Positions 54,091-63,765 of a stretch of 64,000 nucleotides of DNA are shown in pieces. The first letter of the stretch is position 1. The number at the start of each line of letters is the position of its first letter. The DNA lies in contig NZ_CP127295.1 of the NCBI RefSeq assembly GCF_030285665.1, positions 8,990,001-9,054,000 on the forward strand, read 5' to 3'. This DNA is from Amycolatopsis mongoliensis. Its GTDB lineage: Bacteria; Actinomycetota; Actinomycetes; Mycobacteriales; Pseudonocardiaceae. The position numbers and the translations under genes were made by a program. The notes under the pieces were generated by a model. The model did not search any database. It was given only the letters and a program-made list of their open reading frames with translations, and was not told the DNA's origin.

Positions 54091-57000
54091 ATGAGAAGAG
54101 CCGCTTCCGTCCTCGTCGCCCTGCTGGTGGCGCTGGGCGTGGCGTCCGGCACGCCGCCCGCAGGCGCCGCCGAGCCCGTGCACGGCTTGAAGGCCGAGTA
54201 CTTCACGCCGTCGGCGCCGGACGCGCACGACTTCGCCAACCTGGCCGGCACCGCCCTCGACTCGGAGGTCAACCATCCGGACCTGACCTCGGTCTTCGGA
54301 CTGATCGCCGGGCGCACGGAGCACACGACCGCGCGGTGGACCGGGCAGATCGCCGTGCCGCAGACCGGCGACTACACGTTCTACGCCATCGGCGACAACG
54401 GGTTCCGGCTGTTCATCGACGGCGCACCGGTGATCGACCACTGGGTCGGGGACTGGGACACCGAGCAGACCAGCGCCCCGATCACGCTGAACGCCGGCAA
54501 GCAGTACGACTTCAAGCTGGAAATGTTCCAGGACACCGGCGGCGCCAACATGTTCCTGCGCTGGTCGAGTGCGGCCATCGCGAAGCAGATCGTGCCGCTG
54601 TCGGCGTTCACGCCGCCGGCCGGCTACAACGTCGTGCCGCGCTCGGCGGAGGTGTCCCAGGACGGTCGCACGCTCACGACCGGCTTCGACGGCCGCGTCT
54701 CGGGTACGAGCGACTTGAAGGACCACCTGCGGATCGAGGTCGACGCGACGCCGATGCCGGTCTCGTCCATCACGACGAGCCGCGACCGGGCGACGATCCG
54801 GCTGGCCGAGCGGGTCCTGAAGGGCCAGCGGGTCACCCTCTACTACGACGGCGCGGGCGCGCTCGCGGTGAACGGCACGAAGGTCGGCAAGACCGGACGC
54901 ACGGTCGCGAACGTTTCGACGGAACGGCTCCGGACGCCGTGGGGCGAGAACGTCGACACGCGCCACCCGCTGCCGGAGTACCCGCGGCCGCAGCTCGAGC
55001 GCGACAAGTGGGTCAACCTCAACGGCCCGTGGGAGTTCTCGGCCGCCAAGGAAGGCCAGCAGCCCACGTTCGGCAAGAGGCTGCCCGAGAAGGTGATCGT
55101 GCCCTACCCGATCGAGTCGCAGCTCTCCGGGCTCGAACGGCACGAGGACCACATGTTCTACCGCCGCACGGTCACCGTCCCGCGCGACTGGAAGATCGGC
55201 AGCGGGCAGCGCCTCAAGCTCAACTTCGGCGCGGTCGACTACCAGGCCAAGGTCTGGGTGAACGGCAAGCCCGTCGCCGAGCACACCGGCGGTTACACGG
55301 CGTTCAGCGCCGACATCACCGACGCTCTCAAGCGCGGCGACGAGCAGGAGATCGTCGTCGCCGTCACCGACACGACCGGCCCGTACCAGCCCAAGGGCAA
55401 GCAGTCCCCCAACCCCGGCGGCATCTTCTACACCCCGTCGTCGGGCATCTGGCAGACCGTGTGGCTGGAGCCGGTGGCGGACCGGGGCATCGACGAGATC
55501 AAGACGACTCCCGACCTCACCACCAGCTCGCTGGCGCTGAACGTCAAGTCCGCGGGCAACGCCACCGTCACGGCGGTTGCCAAGGACACGCGTGGCCGGC
55601 AGGTCGGCACGGTCACCGGACCGGCGAACGCGAACCTGAAGCTGCCGGTGCCGAACCCGCACCTGTGGACGCCGGACGACCCGTACCTGTACCAGCTGGA
55701 GATCAAGCTGGGCGGCGACAAGGTCAAGAGCTACTTCGGCATGCGGTCCACCGGCATCACCACCGTCAACGGCACGCCCAAGCTGACCCTCAACGGCAAG
55801 CCGTTCTTCTCCCTGATGCAACTGGACCAGGGCTTCTACCCGGACGGCCTGAACACCGCGCCGAGCGACGACGCCCTCGTCTTCGACCTGAAGGCCCAGA
55901 AGGATCTCGGGTTCAACGCCGTCCGCAAGCACATCAAGGTCGAGCCGGCCCGCTGGTACTACCACGCGGACCAGCTGGGACTGCTGGTCTGGCAGGACTT
56001 CGTGTCCCTCGACGACGGCAACAACCCCGCGGCGCAGCAGGCGTGGCTCAGCCAGGGCCTGGAAGAGATGCACCAGCTGCAGAACTACCCGTCCGTCTAC
56101 GCCTGGATCGTGTTCAACGAGGGCTGGGGCGAGTGGGACAAGACGGCCACCGGCCGGATCACCGACCAGGTCAAGGCCGCCGACCCGAGCCGGATCGTCA
56201 ACGCCCACAGCGGGGTGAACTGCTGCGCCTCCAAGGGCGACTCGGGCCGCGGCGACGTCATCGACCACCACGACTACAACAACACCGACCCGGCCAGCTC
56301 GGACGGCAGGCGCGTCGCGATGGACGGTGAGCACGGCGGCTTCACGCTGCGCACGCCGGGTCACCAGTGGCCGGGTGCGCCGATCGCGATCTACAGCGGC
56401 GTGGCGGACAAGGCGGCGCTGACGGCGAAGTACGTCGACAACACGCGCACGTTCTACCTCGGGCAGGCCAGGGCCGAGCTGTCCGCCTCGGTCTACACGC
56501 AGGTCACCGACCTGGAAGGCGAGCTCAACGGGCTCTGGACCTACGACCGCAAGCGCATCAAGGTCGACGCGGGTCCCGTCCGCGAGATCAACCGGCGCGT
56601 GATCGAGGCTGGTGCCAACGCGGGCAAGCCCTACCCCTACGCGGGCAAGGGCGAGTGGAACCTCGACGAGCGCGGGGGAACGACCGCGAAGGACTCGAGC
56701 GGCGGCAACAACCCGCTGACGCTCACCCCGACCGGGGTGACGTTCAAGGACGGCGCGTTGCAGTTCACCGGTGGCTCCGCCGACACCTACGGCCCGGTCG
56801 TCGACACGACCGGTGACTACACCGTGTCCGCGAAGGTGCGGCTCGACCAGCTGCCCGGCAACTACGCGACCGCGGTGAGCCAGGACGGCAGAGAGCGGGA
56901 AAGCCCCTTCTATCTGCAGTACGGGCAGGGCGCGTTCGCGTTCAGCACGCCCGGCGGCAACCGGGCCCGGTACGAGGTCGTGCCGGAGATCGGCCGCTGG

Positions 57001-57225
57001 TACGAGCTGACGGGTGTGCGGGCCGGCAACGAGATCCGGCTCTACGTGGACGGCGTGAAGGTCGCGACGGCCCCGGCCGGACCGGCGCTCACCGGCACCG
57101 GCGCGTTCACGGTCGGACGGGCCAAGTACGACGGCCGCAACGTCGACTTCTGGAGCGGCGCGGTCGACGACGTCCACGTGGTCGGCAAGGCGTTGACGGA
57201 CACGGAGGTCACCCAGCTGTCCTGA
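54091..57225 (+). CDS. Secreted PA14-GH2-LamG glycosidase
   Basis: 1044 residues. Signal peptide to AGAAE; PA14 domain at about residues 30-170 (LKAEYFTPSAPDAHDFANL; GDNGFRLFIDGAPVIDHW); an Ig-like stretch; GH2 sugar-binding, immunoglobulin and barrel domains (WVNLNGPWEFSAAKEG; YRRTVTVPRDWK; acid Glu in VFNEGWGEWD; nucleophile Glu in MDGEHGGFTL); and a C-terminal LamG sandwich (YTVSAKVRLDQLPGNYATAV). The active-site spacing suits exo-acting GH2 enzymes of the beta-galactosidase/glucuronidase group; substrate unknown. PA14 and LamG should hold it on polysaccharide. Transcription is probably LacI-regulated; a hairpin follows. Confidence 0.92.
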   Translation: MRRAASVLVALLVALGVASGTPPAGAAEPVHGLKAEYFTPSAPDAHDFANLAGTALDSEVNHPDLTSVFGLIAGRTEHTTARWTGQIAVPQTGDYTFYAIGDNGFRLFIDGAPVIDHWVGDWDTEQTSAPITLNAGKQYDFKLEMFQDTGGANMFLRWSSAAIAKQIVPLSAFTPPAGYNVVPRSAEVSQDGRTLTTGFDGRVSGTSDLKDHLRIEVDATPMPVSSITTSRDRATIRLAERVLKGQRVTLYYDGAGALAVNGTKVGKTGRTVANVSTERLRTPWGENVDTRHPLPEYPRPQLERDKWVNLNGPWEFSAAKEGQQPTFGKRLPEKVIVPYPIESQLSGLERHEDHMFYRRTVTVPRDWKIGSGQRLKLNFGAVDYQAKVWVNGKPVAEHTGGYTAFSADITDALKRGDEQEIVVAVTDTTGPYQPKGKQSPNPGGIFYTPSSGIWQTVWLEPVADRGIDEIKTTPDLTTSSLALNVKSAGNATVTAVAKDTRGRQVGTVTGPANANLKLPVPNPHLWTPDDPYLYQLEIKLGGDKVKSYFGMRSTGITTVNGTPKLTLNGKPFFSLMQLDQGFYPDGLNTAPSDDALVFDLKAQKDLGFNAVRKHIKVEPARWYYHADQLGLLVWQDFVSLDDGNNPAAQQAWLSQGLEEMHQLQNYPSVYAWIVFNEGWGEWDKTATGRITDQVKAADPSRIVNAHSGVNCCASKGDSGRGDVIDHHDYNNTDPASSDGRRVAMDGEHGGFTLRTPGHQWPGAPIAIYSGVADKAALTAKYVDNTRTFYLGQARAELSASVYTQVTDLEGELNGLWTYDRKRIKVDAGPVREINRRVIEAGANAGKPYPYAGKGEWNLDERGGTTAKDSSGGNNPLTLTPTGVTFKDGALQFTGGSADTYGPVVDTTGDYTVSAKVRLDQLPGNYATAVSQDGRERESPFYLQYGQGAFAFSTPGGNRARYEVVPEIGRWYELTGVRAGNEIRLYVDGVKVATAPAGPALTGTGAFTVGRAKYDGRNVDFWSGAVDDVHVVGKALTDTEVTQLS

Positions 57226-57258
57226 TGCCCGCCCGTGCCAGGACCGGCACATCGGCGG

Positions 57259-57294
57259 CGCGGGTGCCGCGCTGCACATCGCGCGGCACCCGCG
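57259..57294. terminator. Bidirectional terminator-like hairpin
   Basis: Perfect 14-bp stem CGCGGGTGCCGCGC (57259-57272) with 57281-57294 and an 8-nt loop, between the convergent GH2 and beta-propeller genes. Confidence 0.7.
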
Positions 57295-57324
57295 TCTGCA
57301 CGGCGACGAGGCTGGGTGACGTCG

Positions 57325-58287
57325 TCAGCAGCCGAGGTGAGCGACGACGAGGTTCGGGTCCCGCGCGGTCACGTACGCGGCGCTGAACACGTAGACGGTG
57401 CTGCCGCGCACAGCCACCGAGGTGGGGTTCTGCAGACCGTCGGCCGGGGTGAGCACGATCGTGTGGCTCCCGTCAGGCCGCACGAGGGCCACCTCGCTGG
57501 GCCCGTTGAGCGCGGCGAGCAGTTCGTCCCCGCGGCCGGTGAACGCGAAGTCGTCGACGCCCGTCAGCCCGGTGGCGACCGTCCGCACCGCACCGGCGCT
57601 GCCGTCCCGCCGGATCGGGATGCGCAGCACGGTGCCACGGTCGAGGTTCGTGACCCACACCGCACCACCGCGGAGCTTCAGGCCGTTGGCGCCGAGGAAG
57701 CCCGCGGCCGCCAGTTCGGGAGCGGTCGACCAGGCGGCCGGGGTGCCGCCGGCCGAAGACACCCGCCAGACGGTGCCGAGCACGGAGTCCGTGACGTACA
57801 GGGTGCCGGTGTCCTGGTCGAGGGCCAGGCCGTTGGGCAGGCCCCCGGCCGGGAGCGCGGCGATCCGCTGGGGCCGGCCGCCGGGCCGCAGCCGCCACAC
57901 GCCGGTGAGATCGGCCGTGCCGGTGGCGTAGAGGAAGTACAGGGTGCCGTCCCCTGCCCGGGTGATCCCGACGGTGAGCGGGAAACCGAGCACCGGCGTG
58001 TGGACTCCCCCGTCGGCGGGCTCGGGCAGGGTGGCCAGGACGCGGACGGCGCCGCTCGGGGAGACTTCGGCGATCTGGCGCCCCGCCGCGAACGTGACGT
58101 CTGCGGCGTCTCCGGGCGTCAAGGCGACGTTCTCCGGCGTTTGCCCCGCGACCAGGTCGAAGTGGGCGGCGATCCGGGCGTCGTGCAGCGGGGCGGAGAC
58201 CGCGGAAGCGGGCGTGGCGGCCAGCGCGACGCTCGCGGCGGTGAGAACGGACGCCGAAGCGGCGTACCAGGGAAGCTTCTTGGACAT
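57325..58287 (-). CDS. Secreted ScyD/ScyE-like beta-propeller protein
   Basis: 320 residues with signal peptide to ASAVS. Repeated NHL/SMP-30-like blades: GFPLTVGITRAGDGTLYFLY, LPNGLALDQDTGTLYVTDSVLGTVWRV, GLKLRGGAVWVTNLDRGTVLRIPI, NPTSVAVRGSTVYVFSAAY. Similar secreted proteins are annotated as ScyD/ScyE family in actinomycetes without a known reaction. AAGGAA precedes ATG 58287. Possibly a lactonase-like or binding protein. Confidence 0.82.
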   Translation of the reverse strand: MSKKLPWYAASASVLTAASVALAATPASAVSAPLHDARIAAHFDLVAGQTPENVALTPGDAADVTFAAGRQIAEVSPSGAVRVLATLPEPADGGVHTPVLGFPLTVGITRAGDGTLYFLYATGTADLTGVWRLRPGGRPQRIAALPAGGLPNGLALDQDTGTLYVTDSVLGTVWRVSSAGGTPAAWSTAPELAAAGFLGANGLKLRGGAVWVTNLDRGTVLRIPIRRDGSAGAVRTVATGLTGVDDFAFTGRGDELLAALNGPSEVALVRPDGSHTIVLTPADGLQNPTSVAVRGSTVYVFSAAYVTARDPNLVVAHLGC

Positions 58288-58383
58288 GGTTCCTTCACTT
58301 GTTTTCGAGCGCGCGTCAGCGACACACCGGCGCGCGCGGGGTGTGGTGGGTTCAGCCGGGCCGGAAGGCCCGGGAGCGTGGGA

Positions 58384-59268
58384 TCAGACCGGCCGGTTCG
58401 ACGGGGACGCCGGGACGGTGTCGTGATCGACCGCCTGGCCGAGCAGCGTCAGTGCGGCCCGGGCGGGCGAGTCCGGCTCCGTCGTCGCGACGACGACGGC
58501 GGGACCCGGTCCGCTGCTCAGCGTCTGTTGCAGGACCGTGAGGGACCCGACGAGCGGGTGCCGCATCTCGTACGGGGCGACCGCGCAGGCCTTGACCCGG
58601 TGATCTGCCCACATCCCGGCGAACTCGGCGCTCTTGGCGCTGAGCTCCCCCACCAGAGCGTGCAGCCCCGCGTCGTCCGGGTACTCCCCCGCCACCAGCC
58701 GCAGGTTCCCGACCACCGCCCGGGCTTTGCTCGCCCAGTCGGCGTAGAGCTCCCGGGTGTGGCAGTCGAGGAACACGAGCCGGGCCATGTTCGGGCGTTC
58801 GGCGGGCCGCGCCGGGGCAGTGAAGTCCAGGTGCCCGGCGAACAGCGCGTGTCCCATCCGGTTCCAGGCCAGCACGTCACTGCGCCGGCCGAGCACGATC
58901 GCGGGTACCCCCGTCAGGGCGTCCAGCAGCTGGCCGGCCGCCTCGGTCACCCGCTCCGGCGCCGGACGCCGGCTCCGGGGACGGCGCCGATCGGCCCGGG
59001 CCAGATCGTGCAGGTGCCGCCGCTCCGACTCGTCCAGCCGCAACGCCCCGGCGATCGCCTCGAGGACCTCGGCCGAGGCGCTGAGGGATTGTCCCTGCTC
59101 CAACCGGGTGTAGTACGAGGCACTCACCCCGGCGAGCAAGGCCAGCTCTTCACGGCGGAGGCCCGGCACGCGCCGGCGCTCGCCGTAGGTCGGCATCCCG
59201 ACGTCTTCAGGACGCACCTGTGCTCGCCGCGCCTGGAGGAAGGCCCCGAGCTGCGTCTTTCCGGTCAT
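58384..59268 (-). CDS. XRE-type regulator with MmyB-like ligand domain
   Basis: 294 residues. HTH near residues 30-75 (RRVPGLRREELALLAGVSASYYTRLEQGQSLSASAEVLEAIAGAL) then the MmyB-like PAS-type domain (PAIVLGRRSDVLAWNRMGHALF; NMARLVFLDCHTRELYADW; HPLVGSLTVLQQTL), which in homologues binds a fatty acid. ATG 59268 is the first Met before the conserved LGAFLQARR segment. Divergent from an SRPBCC gene 100 nt away, which it may regulate. Confidence 0.92.
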   Translation of the reverse strand: MTGKTQLGAFLQARRAQVRPEDVGMPTYGERRRVPGLRREELALLAGVSASYYTRLEQGQSLSASAEVLEAIAGALRLDESERRHLHDLARADRRRPRSRRPAPERVTEAAGQLLDALTGVPAIVLGRRSDVLAWNRMGHALFAGHLDFTAPARPAERPNMARLVFLDCHTRELYADWASKARAVVGNLRLVAGEYPDDAGLHALVGELSAKSAEFAGMWADHRVKACAVAPYEMRHPLVGSLTVLQQTLSSGPGPAVVVATTEPDSPARAALTLLGQAVDHDTVPASPSNRPV

Positions 59269-59368
59269 GGCTCCAGTATCGATCGCATCGCCGCCGTCAG
59301 CCTGCCCCAGCTGGGGATAGGCAACGGCGGGGCTGGATACCGAGCGCCCGCGAAGGTGGGCTGACACC

Positions 59369-59941
59369 GTGAACATCACCGATGACCCCGGCACCTCGGC
59401 GACGATCGACGTGACCGGATTCGCCTTCACCAGGAGCGCGTGGGTCGACGCCGCACCCGCGCACGTCTACGAGCTGATCAGCGACGTCTCCGCGATCGGC
59501 CGCTGGAGCCCGACGGCGAGCAGCGTCTCCTACGACGACGGCGCCGGCCCTCGGGCGGGCGCGTGGTTCAGCGGCGCCAACCGCAGGGACGGCCGGGAAT
59601 GGACGACGCGATCCCAAGTGGAGCGGGCCGACCCGGGCACCGCGTTCACCTTCGTCGTCGGCGGCACCGAAACCGGCATCGTCCGCTGGAGCTGGGAGTT
59701 CCGTCCCCAAGGACGAGGAAGCCTGGTCCGGCAGTCCTGGCAGCTGCTGCGCTTCGACCCGGTGCTGGGACGGACCCGGGCCGACGTGGACGCTCTGCGC
59801 CAGTACATGGCCGGCAGCGTCGAAACCACGCTCGCCGCGCTCGCTCAGTGGATCGCCGAGCACCACCGCGAGCCCGGCTGCTTTCCGCGCGGCTCTCGAG
59901 CCGAGGGGAAGAACGCCGCCGACCTTGATCCCGAAAGCTGA
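59369..59941 (+). CDS. SRPBCC (polyketide cyclase/START-like) protein
   Basis: 190 residues. Typical SRPBCC start: FTRSAWVDAAPAHVYELISDVSAIGRWSPTASSVSYDDG, then AWFSGANRRDGREWTTRSQV and a final helix VDALRQYMAGSVETTLAALAQWI. These helix-grip proteins bind hydrophobic ligands. Start is GTG 59369. A terminator hairpin follows. Ligand unknown. Confidence 0.88.
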   Translation: MNITDDPGTSATIDVTGFAFTRSAWVDAAPAHVYELISDVSAIGRWSPTASSVSYDDGAGPRAGAWFSGANRRDGREWTTRSQVERADPGTAFTFVVGGTETGIVRWSWEFRPQGRGSLVRQSWQLLRFDPVLGRTRADVDALRQYMAGSVETTLAALAQWIAEHHREPGCFPRGSRAEGKNAADLDPES

Positions 59942-60446
59942 CGACACCACGGGTTCCTGTGCACCGGTCCGCCGGCAAGGTGGCGGACCGGTGCGGGCGG
60001 ACGGCGGGCGAGTCGCCGCTGACTGTCCACTTGCGACACCAAGGCGTCGGGCGATCCCCTGCGGGTTGGCGATGAGCATGCGCCGGCCTTGCTCCGGCGT
60101 GTTCGTGGCGGCGCCCCGCGTGTCGGCCCGCTGCCCGTCGGGAGCTACTCCCCCGCCACAGCTTCAACTGCTGCGCGTGCGAGGACACCGCCGCGGGCGA
60201 GCGGTTGGTGGAACGGCCAGGCGCCAGCCCGGGCACGAAAGCGCCCTGACCGAGGTCGCCGCGGCATGCCGGGACCTCGCAGCTGCCTGGTCGCCGACGT
60301 CGTTCCGGGCCTGAATATGTTGTTATACACAACCCCTTGCAGCCGGCCGAAAAAGTCGCCCCCGACTTGCTGCGGTGAGCAACCCCCGGGTGCGGCCGTA
60401 CGTCTTACCAGGAAAGAAAATGATCGATCTGGACAGGGGGAAGGAC
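59942..60446. other. Intergenic region after the SRPBCC gene
   Basis: No supported gene. Holds the terminator hairpin at 59961-59994 and an AT-rich GTTGTTATACACAAC inverted repeat at 60319-60333 that may be part of the downstream promoter. Confidence 0.55.
59961..59994 (+). terminator. Terminator-like hairpin after the SRPBCC gene
   Basis: Perfect 13-bp stem GCACCGGTCCGCC (59961-59973) with 59982-59994 and an 8-nt loop, 19 nt after the stop codon. Confidence 0.65.
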
Positions 60447-60950
60447 ATGGCATTCACCAAGGTTTCTCGCATGCTCGTCGTCGGCGGAACCCTAGTAGCC
60501 GGACTGTCCGTCGCGGGCACGGCCGACGCGGCGACGAGCAGGGTGTTCGGGCCGGACGGTTACGGCCCCATCCACCTGGGGATGAGCCTGGACGATGCGT
60601 TGGCCACGGGGAAGATCCTCGACGGCGTGAACACCGAGGGATGCGGCTCGTACCACTGGATCTACGGCGGCGACAGTGACTACGTGACCATCTCGCACGA
60701 CTACGGCGTCAAGCAGGTTCCCGCGCCCGCGGGCACCCACACCAGGGAAGGCGCCGCCCGGGGGACGTCGACGGGCAAGCTGTTCCGGCTCTACCCCACC
60801 GGTGACCTGGAGGAGCGCAACGGCGTTGTCGTGTTCGAGACGTCGGTTCCGCAGGATGACACGAACAACTACACGTTCCTGATCCAGGACGGCAAGGTCG
60901 CCTACTTCGGCGTCAGCTCGGTCGACCAGACCGGCTGCGAGGCGGGCTGA
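60447..60950 (+). CDS. Secreted protein of unknown function
   Basis: 167 residues. Signal peptide MAFTKVSRMLVVGGTLVAGLSVAGTADA. The mature part starts with a pattern seen in several actinobacterial secreted proteins (GPDGYGPIHLGMSLDDALATGKI), which also carries one Cys pair (EGCGSY and QTGCEAG). AGGGGG lies 6 nt before ATG 60447; ATG 60420 with AGGAAAG is also possible. No enzymatic motif recognised. Confidence 0.75.
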   Translation: MAFTKVSRMLVVGGTLVAGLSVAGTADAATSRVFGPDGYGPIHLGMSLDDALATGKILDGVNTEGCGSYHWIYGGDSDYVTISHDYGVKQVPAPAGTHTREGAARGTSTGKLFRLYPTGDLEERNGVVVFETSVPQDDTNNYTFLIQDGKVAYFGVSSVDQTGCEAG

Positions 60951-61011
60951 CAAGCACGCCGGCGCGACGGTCACCATCGCCCGTCGCGCCGGCCATGCTG
61001 GTCGACTCGTC

Positions 61012-61400
61012 ATCTTCGCCCCGTACCGGCCCAGCACCCCGGCTCGCCGGTCCGCCGGTACCGCGGTCTGGATCAGCGACAGGATCTGCGGCGCGACCAA
61101 GCCACTGCCGGCGCCTTGCACCAGCCGGGTGACCACGAGCGTTCCGACGTCCGGCGCGGTCGCCGCGCCCGGCGACGCCGGCGTGAACACGACCGTCCCG
61201 GCGACGAACACCCGCCGGTAGCCGAACCGGTCGCCGAGCCGGGCCGCGGTGATCAGCGCGCAAGCGCAGGTCAGCGTGTAGCCGACCAGCGCGAGCTGCT
61301 CCGCGCCCGAACCGGTGGCCGGGTCGTGGCGGATGCGCGGGACCGCCAGCTGCATCACGGTGACGCTCATCAGCTGGACGAACGTCCCCGACAGCAGCAC
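61012..61400 (-). pseudogene. N-terminal fragment of an MFS drug-efflux permease
   Basis: LLSGTFVQLMSVTVMQLAVP, YTLTCACALITAARLGDRFGYRRVFVAG and LVQGAGSGLVAPQILSLIQT match helices 1-4 of EmrB/QacA-type 14-helix permeases, including the motif A-like GDRFGYRR. The sequence then stops matching near 61012, leaving about a quarter of the protein. Hence a truncated remnant. Confidence 0.65.
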
Positions 61401-61416
61401 AGCCTGCCGGCGGGCC

Positions 61417-61726
61417 TCATGCCTGCTTCGCGATCCGGCCGAGTAGTTCGGCGAGCTCGGCGGGGCGGGTCGGGAACGGCGAGTGGCCGCCCGGCAGGGA
61501 ATGCACCGCGAACGAGCTGTCCGGGGTCAGGCGGTCCGCTTCGGCGATCATCAGGTCCTGCGTGGCCGGCGGCAGCGCCCGGTCGTCGGTCAGCCGGACG
61601 TAGCTGTGTGGCACCCTTCCCCACCGCGCGGCGGACGCCGGCGGCGGCCAGGATCGCGGCGAACTGAGCGGGGATGCCCGCGGCGAGCAAATCGGCTGCC
61701 TGCTCGTCCGCACTGGCGTGCATCAC
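61417..61726 (-). pseudogene. C-terminal fragment of an alpha/beta hydrolase
   Basis: WGRVPHSYVRLTDDRALPPATQDLMIAEAD and the catalytic His region VHSLPGGHSPFPTRPAELAELLGRI match the end of esterase-like hydrolases. An upstream piece (ADLLAAGIPAQFAAILAAAGVRR) is in another frame. The nucleophile half is absent. Confidence 0.65.
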
Positions 61727-61734
61727 CCGGACCG

Positions 61735-61905
61735 GCCGTCCGGGTCACGGCGGTGATGATCACCGCTGCCTCCAGCGCCTGCGGGCCGGTGAGCAGGAAG
61801 TCACGCTGATCACCGAGGCGAAGTCCACATCGGACAGTGCACGGCGGCGGTCGCCGCGATGTCCCGCGCGTCGATCCGCCCGATCCGGCCGTGCCCGAAC
61901 ACCTC
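61735..61905 (-). pseudogene. Fragment of an NmrA-like NAD(P)-binding protein
   Basis: EVFGHGRIGRIDARDIAATAAV and, in a second frame, FLLTGPQALEAAVIITAVT match consecutive segments of NmrA/YtfG-like proteins. A frameshift and missing flanks mark it as decayed. Confidence 0.55.
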
Positions 61906-62238
61906 GTCACCTGGGCGGACCTTCGGTCGACGCGCTCACCTGGGCGAACTGGTGGCGGACCTGGTTCTGGAACACGGTGCGGGTTGCGCCGATCGGGTGA
62001 TTGCCGCGAGTTCCATCAACCCGCGATCGCGGTCGGCCGTGTCGGCTTCGCAATGCAGCAGGCGAGGACCAAGGAGCGGCGAGTGAAGAAGCAGCTGTGG
62101 CCGTGATGATGGCCGGCTTTGGTGTCCTCGGTCCGAGCCAGTCGTAGGTACCGCAGCACGGCCGAGGTCGTGGCCGCTTTGAACACTCGATGCACCAAGT
62201 TACCCACCGAAGTTCACCACTGCGGCAGAGGAGAGGTC
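61906..62238. other. Probable decayed sequence ahead of a secreted-protein gene
   Basis: Contains LGELVADLVLEHGAGCADRVIAAS in one frame, which looks like a helical coding remnant of unknown family, and no intact gene. It continues the run of gene fragments to its left. Confidence 0.4.
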
Positions 62239-62655
62239 ATGACAATACGGTCTGGTAAACGCACTGTGGCGCTGGCCGGGATAATCGTCGCAGCCACCTC
62301 GGCACTCGCCGGCCCGGCTGCTGCCGGCACCACTGACACCGAGGTCGTCTGCTACGCGAACGCATTGTGCAACCGCACCACGGGCGGTGGCACCAAGGTC
62401 GCCACGGTCTACGCGTGGCGGCAGCTCAGCGAGACCGGGGCGACCGGATTCTTCGAGATCTTCGGCCCCAACGGGTACAAACAGACCGGCCCCACCGATC
62501 AGGAGGTCGACCGCACCTTCACCGTGAACCGCACTTTCCCGAACGGCTCACTGATCTGCGTGTCGTTCTGGAAGAAGAACGCCAACGGCTCCTTCACCAA
62601 GTTCAAGGGCGTGAACGGCAACGCCTGCACCTCGATCCCCATCTTCGGCGCTTGA
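62239..62655 (+). CDS. Small secreted Cys-containing protein of unknown function
   Basis: 138 residues. Signal peptide MTIRSGKRTVALAGIIVAATSALA to AAAG. The mature part (about 107 residues) is beta-rich with Cys in EVVCYANALCNRT, SLICVSFW and NACTSIP, four in total, probably two disulfides. GGAGAGG lies 3-4 nt before the ATG. No family recognised. Confidence 0.75.
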   Translation: MTIRSGKRTVALAGIIVAATSALAGPAAAGTTDTEVVCYANALCNRTTGGGTKVATVYAWRQLSETGATGFFEIFGPNGYKQTGPTDQEVDRTFTVNRTFPNGSLICVSFWKKNANGSFTKFKGVNGNACTSIPIFGA

Positions 62656-62807
62656 GGCCGCGACCAGGTCGCTGTGCCGGTTGAGGGGACATTCGAGGCA
62701 CACCCCCTTGCCGGGGTCCTGACTTTTCGGTGAGCACCGAACTCGGCATCCCGGAGGCCGACGACGTGAAGTAGGCTCCCATCGGCAACGTCGAGGGGGG
62801 GACTTCG

Positions 62808-63563
62808 ATGTCGAGATTCGTCAGACCCGTGCTGTGGACTTTCGGGGCGCTCGCCGCCGGTGGGCTCGCGTTCTGCCTGCTCTTGGCGCTGAACATCCCC
62901 TATCGGAGCACCGCTGCGCCGGAAACCCCATCGGCCACCACGTCGGCGACGGACCAGCCACCCGTGCCGGCTCCTCCCCCGGCGGACACGGCCGCGTGGG
63001 TCACCGACATCCGGCCGGGTCCGGACGACCACAGTGCGGTGCTGCACGTCGACCTGTCCGCTTGTGCAGTCGAACCGCACACACAGGTGACCGAGGACGC
63101 CGACCGGATCGACGCCAGCGTCCTGTTCCAAGCCGAGGAGGGGCCGGGCTGCGACCAGGTCCCGACCGACTTCCCGATGAAGACTGCGGCGCCGATCGGG
63201 AAGCGGCCGGTGATCGTCAACGCCGGGGACGCCTGGCGGCTGCTGGCCGGCGGCTGGAAGCACTGCGACAAGATCCTCGGTTGCGAGCCGCCCGCCGACC
63301 ACTGCGACCGAGCGTGGGTCGCGCAGGCGGAGTTCAGCGCGGAGGCCGAGCACCCGGGCACGACCCGGGCGTGCGACCAGAACTGGCTGATCCACGACCT
63401 GCAGCGGCACAGCGGCCAGGCCGCGTACCGCGTCGCTTACCGCTGGGCGGGCAACGGCTGGACGAGCTTCGCGTCGGCGAAGGGCGGCGGCTGCGGCGAA
63501 ATCCTGGCCGTCGAACCGGCCTTCCCCACCTCCCTCTGCCAGAACCTCCCCCCTTCGTCGTAG
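62808..63563 (+). CDS. Membrane-anchored extracytoplasmic protein of unknown function
   Basis: 251 residues. N-terminal helix (VLWTFGALAAGGLAFCLLLAL), a Pro/Thr-rich linker (about residues 38-62), then a domain with eight Cys (LSACAVE, GPGCDQV, KHCDKILGCEPPADHC, TRACDQN, GGGCGEI, SLCQN). AGGGGGG lies upstream of ATG 62808. Cys pattern suggests several disulfides; no known domain assigned. Confidence 0.75.
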   Translation: MSRFVRPVLWTFGALAAGGLAFCLLLALNIPYRSTAAPETPSATTSATDQPPVPAPPPADTAAWVTDIRPGPDDHSAVLHVDLSACAVEPHTQVTEDADRIDASVLFQAEEGPGCDQVPTDFPMKTAAPIGKRPVIVNAGDAWRLLAGGWKHCDKILGCEPPADHCDRAWVAQAEFSAEAEHPGTTRACDQNWLIHDLQRHSGQAAYRVAYRWAGNGWTSFASAKGGGCGEILAVEPAFPTSLCQNLPPSS

Positions 63564-63765
63564 GGACCCTGGCCCGTTTCGTGGCCGGATCCCCTCGTCG
63601 TCGCCTCATCGGCATGACCGGACGTGAGCGAGCGATCAGCGGCCTGACAGGACGTTCGGAGGGCGTCGCGGTAGGTCAGCGTGCGCGTCGCGGCGACGAG
63701 CGCGATCCGGCCGGGGTGGCGCCGCGCGGTGGTCCGGAGGATGCCGACGGGCCGGCACCGCGGAA

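Noticed and set aside
53956..57279. 3.3-kb minus-strand open frame opposite the PA14-GH2-LamG gene
   Set aside because: Antisense shadow with Val/Arg/Asp composition and no signal or motif.
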